A stretch of 64,000 bases of DNA, taken from assembly GCA_040768665.1 (NCBI GenBank), contig JAXGMN010000010.1:1-64000 (forward strand). Direction: 5' to 3'. Both the position numbers and the translations under genes were made by a program. Source of the DNA: JABWBD01 sp040768665. Its GTDB lineage: Bacteria > Planctomycetota > Planctomycetia > Pirellulales > Thermoguttaceae. This document shows positions 34,386-43,364 of the stretch, one piece after another. Numbering within the stretch: position 1 is the stretch's first letter; each line of letters begins with the position of its first letter. The notes beneath the pieces are model-generated. The model was not told the origin of the DNA, ran no database searches, and worked only from the letters and a program-made list of their open reading frames with translations.

Positions 34386-36566
34386 ATGGTGAAGCTCGGA
34401 GGTCGCCTTCTTCTGACGCTTGCCGTGTGGATCGCCGCGGTTCCGCTCTTCGCGCAGGAGAAGCCGGAGGCTCAGGATGAGAAGCGGATGGGAAGGCTGA
34501 TCCAGGTTCCGCTTCCGGTTACGGGCCGATCCACGGACCAGATCGTCCGTGCGGTGCACCGCGCGCTGGAGCGGTCGCAGGCGGAAGGGAAGCGACTCGT
34601 GCTAGTTTTCGAGTTCGTCGTCCCACCGGATCAGGACGAGTTTGGCCGCGGCAGCCAGTTCGGTGCTTCGTACGAGATCGCCAATTTCCTGTCGAGCGAG
34701 CAGCTCAACCAGGCGACGACGGTTGCATGGCTGCCTCAGTCAATCCACGGCCATGCGGTATTGATAACGCTGGCGTGCGACGAGATTATCATGGCTGCTG
34801 ACGCCGAAATCGGAAATGCGGGGGTCGACAGCTCTACGATTACTCCGCCCATGCATGCGGCCTATCGGGAGATTGCCAGCCGCCGCAAGACGATCCCTGC
34901 AGAGGTGGCGCTTGGCCTGCTCGATCCGGCGCAAGAGATCTGGAAGGTGGAAACCGAGTTGAGCCGAGAGTATGTCACACGCCAGGGCCTGGAAGAGTTG
35001 AAGAAGCGGCGGACGGTGAAGTCCGACGAAAAGCCGCTGTTCGCTGCCGGGCAACCGGGATTGCTGTCCGGGCGGGAAGCGCGTGAGCTGGACTTCGTCG
35101 CCTACCTGGCCGAAAGCCGGATCGAAGTGGCCAAGGCGCTCGGATTGCCGCCGGAGGACCTTCAGGAGGATCCTTCGCTCAGCGGGGACTGGCGGGCGGT
35201 GCGCATCGATGTCAAGGGGCCCGTCAACTCGGAAATGATCAACCAGGCGCAGCGCATGATTCGGGATGCGATCAGCCATCGCGAGGTCAATTTCGTATGC
35301 CTCTGGGTCGATAGCGCGGGCGGATCGCCGGTCGACAGCGTTCGCATGGCGACTTTCCTGGCGGACCTGGACTCGGGCGAAGTCCGCTCGGTGGCCTACA
35401 TCACCAACCAGGCCAGATCGGACGCCGCGTTGATCGCCCTGGCATGCGATCAGATCGTCATGGAACCCGGCGCCGTCCTGGGCGGTGCAGGCGACGGCAC
35501 CTTGAACGCCGATCAAGTCGCCCAGGTTCGCGAGACGATTCGGGAAGAAATTGCTCCGCGGAAATCGCGTTCGTGGTCGCTGCTTGCGGCGGTGATCGAT
35601 CCCGATCTCGAAGTGTTTCGATTCACGGGCCCTTCAGGCGAAGTTCGTTTCTTTTCCGAAGACGAACTGCAAGAGCAGGCGGAGCCGGATCGCTGGAGCA
35701 AGATTGGCCGGGTTACGACGCCCGGCAAGCCGCTTTCGGTCGAAGCAGAAGAGGCGGTCGACTACCGGCTGGCCGAGCACGTAGTCGAGAGCTTCGCGAT
35801 GTTCAAGCAGCTTTATGGCTTGGAGAACGATCCGGCATTGCTCGCGCCTGGCTGGGCTGATTTTCTGATCACGGCGTTGGCTTCTCCGGGAATCGCGGTA
35901 TTTCTGTTGGTCATCGGATTCGTGGCCCTGTACGCGGAACTGCAGTTGCCGGGAATCGGACTCGGCGGGTTCATTGCGGTCGTCTGTTTCCTGCTGTTCT
36001 TCTGGAGCCGGTTTCTGGGCGGAACCGCCGGGTGGCTGGAAGTGCTGCTGTTCCTCGCCGGAATCTGCTTCCTGCTGCTGGAGGTGTTCGTGCTGCCGGG
36101 GTTCGGCATCTTCGGCCTTGGGGGTGGGTTGCTGGTAATCGTATCGCTGATTCTGGCGAGCCAGACATTCGTGTTTCCGCACAACGAGTACCAGTTTGCC
36201 GCGCTGCAGCGGTCGCTGCTGATGATCGCCGGAGTGACGGTGGGGACGTTTGTCCTGGCCATGTTCTTGAATCGCTGGCTTCCCCGTACGCCGATGTTGG
36301 GCGGTGTCATGCTCGAGCCGCCATCGGATGAAGAAGCGGACCTCATCAGCCAGCGGGAGTCGCTGGTGGACTACGACGCGGGGCTGGTCGGGCGTCGAGG
36401 AATGACCACCACGCGGCTGATCCCCAGCGGCAAGGCCATGATCGACAACCGGTTGCTGGACGTGATCGCCGAGTCGAGCGAGGCCATTCCACGCGAGACC
36501 GAGGTGGAAGTCGTGGAGGTCCATGGCAACCGGATCCTCGTGCGCCCCGTGAGTGAGCTGACATAG
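34386..36566 (+). CDS. Long NfeD protein with ClpP-class protease-like domains
   Basis: ATG 34386 opens with a signal peptide (LLLTLAVWIAAVPLFAQ); an ATG at 34341 is possible but would bury it. The product has 726 residues. Two ClpP/crotonase-like halves occur (about 50-200 and 280-420; CDEIIMAADAEIGNAG and CDQIVMEPGAVLGGAG are paired repeats), then four to five membrane helices (about 510-640) and a C-terminal NfeD OB-fold domain (ESLVDYDAGLVGRRG, ETEVEVVEVHGNRILVR). Long NfeD proteins pair with stomatin/flotillin-like proteins. Here the short NfeD and FloA genes follow directly. Catalytic Ser/Lys are not convincingly seen, so protease activity is uncertain. Confidence 0.85.
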   Translation: MVKLGGRLLLTLAVWIAAVPLFAQEKPEAQDEKRMGRLIQVPLPVTGRSTDQIVRAVHRALERSQAEGKRLVLVFEFVVPPDQDEFGRGSQFGASYEIANFLSSEQLNQATTVAWLPQSIHGHAVLITLACDEIIMAADAEIGNAGVDSSTITPPMHAAYREIASRRKTIPAEVALGLLDPAQEIWKVETELSREYVTRQGLEELKKRRTVKSDEKPLFAAGQPGLLSGREARELDFVAYLAESRIEVAKALGLPPEDLQEDPSLSGDWRAVRIDVKGPVNSEMINQAQRMIRDAISHREVNFVCLWVDSAGGSPVDSVRMATFLADLDSGEVRSVAYITNQARSDAALIALACDQIVMEPGAVLGGAGDGTLNADQVAQVRETIREEIAPRKSRSWSLLAAVIDPDLEVFRFTGPSGEVRFFSEDELQEQAEPDRWSKIGRVTTPGKPLSVEAEEAVDYRLAEHVVESFAMFKQLYGLENDPALLAPGWADFLITALASPGIAVFLLVIGFVALYAELQLPGIGLGGFIAVVCFLLFFWSRFLGGTAGWLEVLLFLAGICFLLLEVFVLPGFGIFGLGGGLLVIVSLILASQTFVFPHNEYQFAALQRSLLMIAGVTVGTFVLAMFLNRWLPRTPMLGGVMLEPPSDEEADLISQRESLVDYDAGLVGRRGMTTTRLIPSGKAMIDNRLLDVIAESSEAIPRETEVEVVEVHGNRILVRPVSELT

Positions 36567-36579
36567 ATTGAGGTGAGCC

Positions 36580-37155
36580 ATGGAGTTTTGGGCCTGGGCG
36601 GTTCTCTTGCTCCTACTAGGGTTGGGGTTAGTGGTTCTCGAGGTGTTCATTCCCTCGGGCGGCATTCTCGGCTTTCTGGCGTTCTGCTCGCTTGCGGGCT
36701 CGGTGATCCTAGGCTTTCTGGCTGGGCCGACGACGGGGCTGACGGTGCTCGGGGTCACCATACTGGGGTTGCCTGTGATCGTGATCGTGGCTTTGCACTA
36801 TTGGCCGCATACTCCCATCGGGCGCAGGATCCTGCTGAGCGGCCCGGAAAGCGAAGAAGTCTTGCCGGACAGTCCTAAGCGGCGGCAGTTGAAAGCCCTG
36901 ATCGGGCGGGTCGGTCGGGCCAAAAGCAAGATGCTGCCGAGCGGGGTGATCACAGTCGATGGCCGAACGATCGATGCGGTGAGCGACGGGACGCCGATTG
37001 ATCCCGGGCAAAAGGTGCGGATTGCGGAGGTGCAAGGCAACCGGGTTCTGGTTCACTGCATCGACGAACAGACGCCTTCCGAGTCCGACGTGGATCCCCT
37101 GGCGCGGCCCATCGATTCGATCAGCGGCGACCCTTTCCAGGATACCTCTGCTTGA
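36580..37155 (+). CDS. Short NfeD-like membrane protein
   Basis: This 191-residue protein has about three membrane helices (WAVLLLLLGLGLVVLEVF, ILGFLAFCSLAGSVILGFLA, TVLGVTILGLPVIVIVAL) followed by an OB-fold NfeD C-domain (LIGRVGRAKSKMLPSGVI, KVRIAEVQGNRVLVH). It starts 13 bases after the long NfeD stop and precedes floA. In other bacteria this short form partners with flotillin in membrane microdomains. Confidence 0.85.
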   Translation: MEFWAWAVLLLLLGLGLVVLEVFIPSGGILGFLAFCSLAGSVILGFLAGPTTGLTVLGVTILGLPVIVIVALHYWPHTPIGRRILLSGPESEEVLPDSPKRRQLKALIGRVGRAKSKMLPSGVITVDGRTIDAVSDGTPIDPGQKVRIAEVQGNRVLVHCIDEQTPSESDVDPLARPIDSISGDPFQDTSA

Positions 37156-37256
37156 CAATCGCGTGCCATGCCGGTAAACCGATGGCTGCGGGGGTGTTTT
37201 TGGCCTCCGCGGCGCGGGGCCGAGTCACTGCACTTTGACGCTGAGGGACCGTAAAC

Positions 37257-38306
37257 ATGCCGCTTTTCGCCCAAAATGCCGGGGAAATCCTCACCATTAT
37301 CATCGTGTTCGCCGTGCTGGTGTTCGGCGTCGTGGTGCTGGCAGTTTTCACCCGCTATTTCCGCCTCTGGATCCAGTCGAAGACCACGGGTGCCGGGATC
37401 GGCATCCTCGATCTTCTGGGAATGACGTTTCGCAAGGTTAACCCGCAGGTGATCGTCCGCAGCAAGATCATGGCCGTGCAGGCCGGCCTGGGCGATGGCG
37501 AGGGGATTACGACCAGGGCCGTGGAGGCGCATTACCTGGCCGGCGGCAATGTCCCGCTGGTGGTTCGGGCGTTGATCGCCGCCGACAAGGCGAAACTGGA
37601 TCTGGATTTCAAGCTGGCCACGGCGATCGACCTGGCGGGCCGCAACGTGCTCGAAGCGGTTCAGACAAGCGTTTATCCCAAAGTGATCGACTGTCCGGTG
37701 CGGGGGACCGGCAAGGACTCGCTGGACGGCGTGGCCCAGAACGGAATCCAGTTGAAGGTTCGTGCCCGCGTGACGGTGCGAGCGAATCTACAGCAGTTGA
37801 TCGGCGGTGCCACCGAGGAGACGATCGTTGCCAGGGTGGGCGAAGGGATCGTCAGCGCCATCGGTTCCGCGGCTGCGCATGGGGAGGTTTTGGAGAATCC
37901 GGACCGGATTTCGAAGAAGGTGCTCGCGCGGCGACTCGACTCGCAGACCGCGTTCGAGATCGTGTCGATTGACATCGCGGACATCGACGTGGGCGACAAT
38001 ATCGGTGCCCGTCTGCAGGCGGACCAGGCCGAGGCGGACATGCGGGTGGCCCAGGCCGCCGCGGAGAGCCGCCGGGCGATGGCGGTGGCCGCGGAGCAGG
38101 AAAACGTCGCGAGGATCGAAGAGAACCGGGCCAAGCTGATCGAGGCGGAGGCCGAGGTGCCGAAGGCGATCTCGCAGGCGTTTCGTGAGGGGACGCTCGG
38201 AATCATCGATTACTACAAGCTCCGGAATGTTCAGGCCGACACCGATATGCGGACGGCGATCGCGCGTCCGACCGTGGTGCCGAGCCGAGGGGGATCCGCC
38301 GCATGA
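37257..38306 (+). CDS. floA: Flotillin-like protein FloA
   Basis: This 349-residue protein has an N-terminal membrane hairpin (ILTIIIVFAVLVFGVVVLAV), an SPFH/PHB domain (IQSKTTGAGIGILDLLGMTF, GGNVPLVVRALIAADKAKLD, AATIDLAG...DCPVRGTG...RARVTVRANLQQLIGGATE split over blocks) and a C-terminal helical tail rich in Ala/Glu (AEADMRVAQAAAESRRAM, EENRAKLIEAEAEVPKAI) that mediates oligomerisation. FloA proteins scaffold membrane microdomains. It follows the two NfeD genes and overlaps the next ORF by 4 bases (ATGA at 38303). Confidence 0.95.
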   Translation: MPLFAQNAGEILTIIIVFAVLVFGVVVLAVFTRYFRLWIQSKTTGAGIGILDLLGMTFRKVNPQVIVRSKIMAVQAGLGDGEGITTRAVEAHYLAGGNVPLVVRALIAADKAKLDLDFKLATAIDLAGRNVLEAVQTSVYPKVIDCPVRGTGKDSLDGVAQNGIQLKVRARVTVRANLQQLIGGATEETIVARVGEGIVSAIGSAAAHGEVLENPDRISKKVLARRLDSQTAFEIVSIDIADIDVGDNIGARLQADQAEADMRVAQAAAESRRAMAVAAEQENVARIEENRAKLIEAEAEVPKAISQAFREGTLGIIDYYKLRNVQADTDMRTAIARPTVVPSRGGSAA

Positions 38307-39004
38307 TTGTCGTATTGCCCGTGTTTGGCGCAATCGAAGACTTCATCGGAATCCTGGTCTTTGTGCTGTTCATCGTGATCAGCGTTGTGGGCCAGATCGC
38401 TGCCAAGTGGCGTGAACAACAGGAGCAGGCGCAGCGGCGGGCGCGGCAGGCGCAGCCACCGCGGCCCGGCCAGCCGGCTCGTCCTCGTGCGGGCGTGGGC
38501 CAGGATCCGCTGAAAGACGAGATCGGCGAGTTTTTGCGCCGAGCTGCGGAGAAGCGGGGCGCTGGGCCTGCACAGCCGGCGAGGCGTCCGGGTCAGCCGC
38601 CGACGCCGCCACGGCCCGTGCGGGAGGTCCGTCCGGCGCGGCCGCCGAAGCCGGTGATCGAGGAACCGATCGAAGTGGAACTGGTGGAAGTGCCAAGTAC
38701 CCCAGTAGCGCGCCGGCTGGGTGCGCTGGAGGCTCGGGACGCTGCCAACAAAGCGAAGTCGACCGCGGAGGCGCTTGGCCACCATATCGACCTAGCCGAC
38801 GAACGGATGGCCGAACACCTCCACAGCGTGTTTGACCACCAGGTAGGGACTCTGGGGCACGCCACGAAGGGAGTCCAGGCGCAGAAGCCGCTACCCCAGA
38901 CGAGTGCCGCCGGGCTGGCGGCAATGATCGGCGACCCGGTGCGACTGCGTCAGGCGATTCTGATGAACGAGATCCTCCAGCGTCCCGAACACCGATGGGA
39001 ATGA
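38303..39004 (+). CDS. Membrane-anchored Pro/Arg-rich protein of the floA operon
   Basis: It starts in an ATGA overlap with floA, so it is translationally coupled. The 233-residue product has one N-terminal membrane helix (IGILVFVLFIVISVVGQIA), a long Pro/Arg/Gln-rich disordered stretch (about 40-115) and a C-terminal patch near LAAMIGDPVRLRQAILMNEI, which resembles the end of planctomycete hypothetical proteins found after floA. I do not recognise a family. Probably a microdomain partner. Confidence 0.7.
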   Translation: MIVVLPVFGAIEDFIGILVFVLFIVISVVGQIAAKWREQQEQAQRRARQAQPPRPGQPARPRAGVGQDPLKDEIGEFLRRAAEKRGAGPAQPARRPGQPPTPPRPVREVRPARPPKPVIEEPIEVELVEVPSTPVARRLGALEARDAANKAKSTAEALGHHIDLADERMAEHLHSVFDHQVGTLGHATKGVQAQKPLPQTSAAGLAAMIGDPVRLRQAILMNEILQRPEHRWE

Positions 39005-39050
39005 GCTGGTCTTCGGATGCCCCCTGAACGGTTCTAAAGAGGTACTAAAC

Positions 39051-39078
39051 TTGAACTGTCACGACATAAGCGTATAAT
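39051..39078 (+). promoter_or_regulatory. Sigma70-type promoter of the rrf2 gene
   Basis: TTGAAC (39051-39056), 16-base spacer, TATAAT (39073-39078), then AAGGAG (39090-39095) just before the start at 39102. The AT-rich stretch after the -10 box, ATGACATGACATTA, could be where the Rrf2 protein binds to control itself, but this is inference. Confidence 0.7.
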
Positions 39079-39101
39079 GACATGACATTAAGGAGTACCT
39101 C

Positions 39102-39524
39102 ATGCTGTCCAGGACTGCTCGCCACGCTGCTGCAGCCGTCATCGCCTTGGCGGAGTTGCCGCGGGGTACCTATGCGGGAGCCGGTGATATTGCCGACCAG
39201 ATCAAGGCACCCCGGAATTACTTGGGCAAACTGCTCAAGACTCTTGCTGACGAGGGGATATTGGAATCACAGAAGGGCAAGGGAGGTGGGTTCCGGTTGG
39301 CAAGAGAGGCGGAACGCATCGCACTGTTCGACGTGGTCGAGCCAATCGATCACGTGAGTCGTTGGAGTGGGTGCCTTCTCGGCCGCTCTCGTTGCTCGGA
39401 CGAAAACCCCTGTGCGGCCCACTCGCGATGGAGTGTCGTGCGTGAAGTATTCCTGAATTTCCTCAAAGAGACCACCATTGCGGACCTTGTTCTGCAATCG
39501 GAGCTGCAGACCAATGCACTCTAA
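39102..39524 (+). CDS. Rrf2-family iron-sulfur transcription regulator
   Basis: This 140-residue protein has the Rrf2 winged helix (LSRTARHAAAAVIALAELPR, GDIADQIKAPRNYLGKLLKT, GKGGGFRLARE) and three cysteines at 91, 98 and 104 (SGCLLGRSRCSDENPC). The Cys-x6-Cys-x5-Cys pattern is close to that of NsrR and IscR, whose [Fe-S] cluster senses NO or iron-sulfur status. It directly precedes a radical-SAM gene it is likely to regulate. Confidence 0.9.
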   Translation: MLSRTARHAAAAVIALAELPRGTYAGAGDIADQIKAPRNYLGKLLKTLADEGILESQKGKGGGFRLAREAERIALFDVVEPIDHVSRWSGCLLGRSRCSDENPCAAHSRWSVVREVFLNFLKETTIADLVLQSELQTNAL

Positions 39525-39589
39525 GTCGTTTTCTTGTGCCCATAAATACGACAATCACATGCGATTACGTTCTTCGCGGAGCAAATACC

Positions 39590-40696
39590 ATGGTGACTAT
39601 CGACTACACCCGGACGGATTTCGACCAAAGCCCTTTCGTTGTTTTCTACGAAGTCACGCGCGCGTGTGACCTGGTATGCCAGCACTGCCGGGCATCGGCC
39701 CAACCGCGGCGCGACCCGCTGGAATTGGACGGCCACCAGGCACGGCAACTGCTGGAGCAACTGGCGTCGTTTCCCAAGCTGCCCTTGCTCGTTTTCACGG
39801 GGGGCGATCCGCTGAAGCGGGCCGACGTCGTCGATCTGGTCCACCAGGCGGCGGCTCTCGGACTGGATGCAGCGATGACTCCGTCGGCGACGCCGTTGGT
39901 TACTGCCGACGCTCTCCGGCGACTGCACGACGCGGGATTGCATCGCTTAGCCGTCAGTCTGGATGGCAGCAACGCGGCCACGCACGACACGCTGCGGGGC
40001 GTAGCCGGAAGTTTCCAGCGGACGCTCGAGATCATGGCCGACGCCCGCCGCATCGGAATGCCGCTCCAGGTGAACACGACCGTCACACAGGCGAACCTCG
40101 GCCAGATCGACACCCTGGCCGAGATCCTCGCAAGCGAAGCGATCGTCCTCTGGTCGGTCTTTTTCCTTGTGCCGGTCGGGCGGGGTGAACAACTCAACCG
40201 CATCTCTCCCCAGCAGTGCGAAGAGGTCTTTGAGAAGCTCTGGTTCCATGCGCAGCGGCAGCCTTATGGGATCAAAACGACGGAGGCGCCCCATTACCGC
40301 CGCTTTGTGCTTGCGCGGCGGGGCAACCCGCAGCACAAGCCCGATGAATTTGCGTCGGCACGGAACCATCGCGCCCCGTTGGGGATCAACGACGGCAAGG
40401 GCGTGATGTTCATCGACCACCGCGGGGCGATCTACCCGAGCGGCTTCTTGCCGGTGCGTTGCGGCCGCTTTCCTCGCGACTCGGTGGTCGACGTCTACCA
40501 GAACTCACCGATCTTCCGGCAGCTCCGCGACGCGAACCAACTCAAGGGCAAATGCGGGCGGTGCAGCTTCCGCCACGCCTGCGGCGGCAGCCGAGCCCGC
40601 GCCTACGCGGTCACGGGCGACCTGCTGGCTGCCGAACCCGACTGCGTTTACATCCCCAATGCCGTGCAGCGATACGTTGGTGCTCATCGGCTATGA
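39590..40696 (+). CDS. Radical SAM protein of the TIGR04053 type
   Basis: ATG 39590 gives 368 residues. CxxxCxxC at Cys26/30/33 (TRACDLVCQHC) binds the SAM cluster; GGDPLKR is the family's GGE-like motif. A C-terminal cysteine-rich segment (VRCGRF, KGKCGRCSFRHACGG, EPDC) is the SPASM-type auxiliary cluster region. Relatives include AhbD and NirJ, which act in heme maturation, and TIGR04053 proteins are often found next to Rrf2 regulators, as here. The substrate is not known; heme or d1-heme modification or peptide modification are both possible. Confidence 0.85.
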   Translation: MVTIDYTRTDFDQSPFVVFYEVTRACDLVCQHCRASAQPRRDPLELDGHQARQLLEQLASFPKLPLLVFTGGDPLKRADVVDLVHQAAALGLDAAMTPSATPLVTADALRRLHDAGLHRLAVSLDGSNAATHDTLRGVAGSFQRTLEIMADARRIGMPLQVNTTVTQANLGQIDTLAEILASEAIVLWSVFFLVPVGRGEQLNRISPQQCEEVFEKLWFHAQRQPYGIKTTEAPHYRRFVLARRGNPQHKPDEFASARNHRAPLGINDGKGVMFIDHRGAIYPSGFLPVRCGRFPRDSVVDVYQNSPIFRQLRDANQLKGKCGRCSFRHACGGSRARAYAVTGDLLAAEPDCVYIPNAVQRYVGAHRL

Positions 40697-40805
40697 AACC
40701 TACGAGAACCTTTGTCCGTCCAAATCGAGGCCGTCGGTTTCGGCCTGCAAGTGGCCGGTCTGCTTCTTCGCCGTCGCCTCCTGGAACCGGGTAGACGAGC
40801 AAACC

Positions 40806-41915
40806 TCACTCGGTCCAGATATCCGCCGTGCGAGCCTTTACGCCAGGCATCGCCGGCAGCGGCTCGCTGGGGACGGGCTCGTACCAGAACGTGGCCGCCG
40901 ACCAATCGTCCTCCGTTTCGACCAGTCCTTTTCCGCCGACGTAGCCGATCTGCTGGATCGTAATCCGGCACTCGCGGTCCCAGGCGATCGGATCCGGCAG
41001 GTGCCAGCGATACATCGAGACGAATTCCTTCTGGTTCAGGCTGCAGCCGTTGTAGAAGAAGGGCGTTTGCTGGATGCCCCACGACAGCCCAACGTAGTCC
41101 TCGCTGCCGGTTCCGACGATGGTGGCGAACTGTTGATCGCCGTCCATGTACACCTTGATCTCGCCTTCGCCCCACCACTGCTTGGGGTGCAGGTTGCGGA
41201 TCCCGATCACCGAGCCGATGAACCTTCCTTTCTGGTTGCGTTTCGGAAGAAGTTCCAGATCCTGTTTTTCGGTGGTCGGGTTTTCTCGGCGGAAGAGGGT
41301 GTGCAGACGGCCGACACCATCCAGGTGCTTGTCGCCGATGGTGTAGTCGATCTGATAGTAAAGAGGCACTGCTTTCTCACCTTCATTGGTGAAAGTGATC
41401 TTCGCTCGTTTGGCAAAAGGCATCGGCAGCCAGATGTTCATCCCCGCCTTCTCACCGACCGAGTGGACGGCGGAGAAATACGGCATCACCTTCCCGTGCG
41501 CGGAACCGAAGAAGTCGCCCACCGGGCATTCGATGCTGGGGTGCTCCTGGCCGTCCCACCAGGCTCGGAGGACCAGGCTGCGGAGGTTCACCGGATCGCC
41601 GCGGGTCGTCATCCAGATGTGACGGATGGTGCCGGGGCCTTCGATGTCGCAGAGCTGAACCGTCTCGCCGGCCGCAACTTGCTTATTCGGGGCGCCCTTC
41701 CGCCCCGGGCCCAGATGGCTCGCTGCCTGCCCGCCCCGGCCGGGCGCCCCGGTCGGGTTTTCGAACGAGATTGAACGCGACGTCAAGCCGGTGTCCAGCA
41801 GGTAGGGTTGGTAAACCGGATCGGGCTGCTGGGCCAGCGACGTGGACGCGGCAAAGGCCGCCGCAGCCGTCAAGACTAGAGAAATTCCTCTTCGTAGCAA
41901 TCGACCACTTCTCAT
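40806..41915 (-). CDS. Secreted DUF2961 protein
   Basis: ATG 41915 (AGGAG upstream) starts a 369-residue exported protein with signal peptide (GISLVLTAAAAFAASTSLA). The fold block CDIEGPGTIRHIWMTTRGD, then YWDGQEHPSIECPVGDFFG in the form RAWWDGQEHPSIECPVGDFF, then IGTGSEDYVG... as TIVGTGSEDYVGLSWGIQ, are DUF2961 signatures. Recent work assigned some family members to glycosidase activities on fructan or arabinan-type polysaccharides (GH172); activity here is inferred. It is divergent from the hydrolase at 42061. Confidence 0.9.
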   Translation of the reverse strand: MRSGRLLRRGISLVLTAAAAFAASTSLAQQPDPVYQPYLLDTGLTSRSISFENPTGAPGRGGQAASHLGPGRKGAPNKQVAAGETVQLCDIEGPGTIRHIWMTTRGDPVNLRSLVLRAWWDGQEHPSIECPVGDFFGSAHGKVMPYFSAVHSVGEKAGMNIWLPMPFAKRAKITFTNEGEKAVPLYYQIDYTIGDKHLDGVGRLHTLFRRENPTTEKQDLELLPKRNQKGRFIGSVIGIRNLHPKQWWGEGEIKVYMDGDQQFATIVGTGSEDYVGLSWGIQQTPFFYNGCSLNQKEFVSMYRWHLPDPIAWDRECRITIQQIGYVGGKGLVETEDDWSAATFWYEPVPSEPLPAMPGVKARTADIWTE

Positions 41916-42060
41916 GGTAGGGCTCCTCTTGAATGTTTCGGTCCGATTGGTTTCTCTTGTAATGGACGGCCGCCGGAATTGCAACCGTTGAAGCGTGAAG
42001 ACGTCCCTTACTCCACCTTTTCGAACTCCACGAGGTAATTCTCCCTCAAGAAGTACTGTC

Positions 42061-43116
42061 ATGGCACGGAAATCGGCATCGGCGGGCGGCGTCGGCCGCC
42101 GCATGTTCCTGGCGCAGTCGGCGGCCGGTAGCGCCGCGATTCTGGGCATGGGCATAGGCGAGTTGTCCCGCGCCACAGAGGAGAAATCAATGCCCCCACG
42201 TGATCTCCGTCGGAAACTGCTCGAGTGTCTTGGTGGTCCGTGGCCCGACGCGTGTGACCTCCGACCGTCGCTCGTCAACACCATCCACAAGGATGGTTAC
42301 CGGATCGAATCCGTCCAATACGAAGCCGAACCCGGCGACCGGGTTCCGGCGTTGCTGCTGGTTCCTGACGGGATGGATGCGAACCATCCGGCGCCGGCCG
42401 TGGCCGTATGGCACCAGCACAACGGCGAGTGGCACCTGGGCAAGAGCGAGCCGGCCGGGCTGGCGGGAAACCCCATGCACCACACGGGTGTCGCCCTGGC
42501 CAAGGCCGGCTACGTGGTGCTCTGCCCTGATGCCCTCTGCTTCGAACAGCGGCAGCACGATAGACTCAAAGGCGGAAACTTCGAGCGGTTCGAGTTTCTC
42601 CGCTACGTTGTCGCGGGCAAATGCATGGCTTGGAAGAACATTCTCGACATGCGCCGCGCAATCGACTATCTCTGCTCCCGGCCTGAGGTAAACCAGGACC
42701 GGATCGGCTGCTACGGACATTCGATGGGCTCGACGCATACCTGGCTTGTCGGCCCCTGGGAGCCGCGGTTGAAATGTCTGGTGGGAAACTGCTGCCTTCC
42801 TACCTATGCCGCCATCCACCGGACCGAAATCCTCCACTGCTTCCCGAACTTCATCCCGGGGTGGTTCCAGTATGGCGATACGCCCGACATCGCCGGCCTG
42901 ATCGCTCCCCGCGCCCTCCACCTGAACTTCGGCGAGAATGACGGTGGCAGCCCGATCGAGGAGGTCCGCGAAGGGGTGAAAACGATCGCCCGCGCGTACG
43001 AGGCCGCCGGAGTGCCGCACCGTTTCAGCAACTACATTGAAGAAGGTTCCGGCCACGTCCTGTCCGACGCCATGTGGCAGCGAACGCGAGAGTGGTTCGC
43101 GGAGCACCTCGCGTAG
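42061..43116 (+). CDS. Tat-exported alpha/beta hydrolase (dienelactone hydrolase-like/acetyl esterase)
   Basis: ATG 42061 gives 351 residues with a twin-arginine-type leader (GRRMFLAQSAAGSAAILG). The alpha/beta hydrolase triad is visible: nucleophile Ser in GHSMGS, Asp in GENDGGSP and His in EGSGHVLS. The preceding loop YPTWKN-like region (RYVVAGKCMAWKNILDMRRA) fits the lid of the DUF1749/DLH group. It probably hydrolyses an ester, perhaps a plant or algal acyl group. It is divergent from the DUF2961 gene; promoters for both lie in the gap. Confidence 0.85.
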   Translation: MARKSASAGGVGRRMFLAQSAAGSAAILGMGIGELSRATEEKSMPPRDLRRKLLECLGGPWPDACDLRPSLVNTIHKDGYRIESVQYEAEPGDRVPALLLVPDGMDANHPAPAVAVWHQHNGEWHLGKSEPAGLAGNPMHHTGVALAKAGYVVLCPDALCFEQRQHDRLKGGNFERFEFLRYVVAGKCMAWKNILDMRRAIDYLCSRPEVNQDRIGCYGHSMGSTHTWLVGPWEPRLKCLVGNCCLPTYAAIHRTEILHCFPNFIPGWFQYGDTPDIAGLIAPRALHLNFGENDGGSPIEEVREGVKTIARAYEAAGVPHRFSNYIEEGSGHVLSDAMWQRTREWFAEHLA

Positions 43117-43364
43117 CCTACTGCACGTAGAACAGCAGCACCCACCGGCATCCGGCCCGGACGCGGCTCGCATCCTTGGTCCTTCATCCTTCGTGCCCTC
43201 CTTCTCACTTGTACCCCCCGCGCCGCCCGCGCTGCGCGAGCGGCCTTGACCTGTCTTGCGACCCCTCCTAGACTACGGCGGCCGCCTTTGCCTTAATCGA
43301 GGGGGCAGGGCCTGCCCGCATAGGGATCGCAACCTGATCATGGACGAGACGGAGGATACATGCC

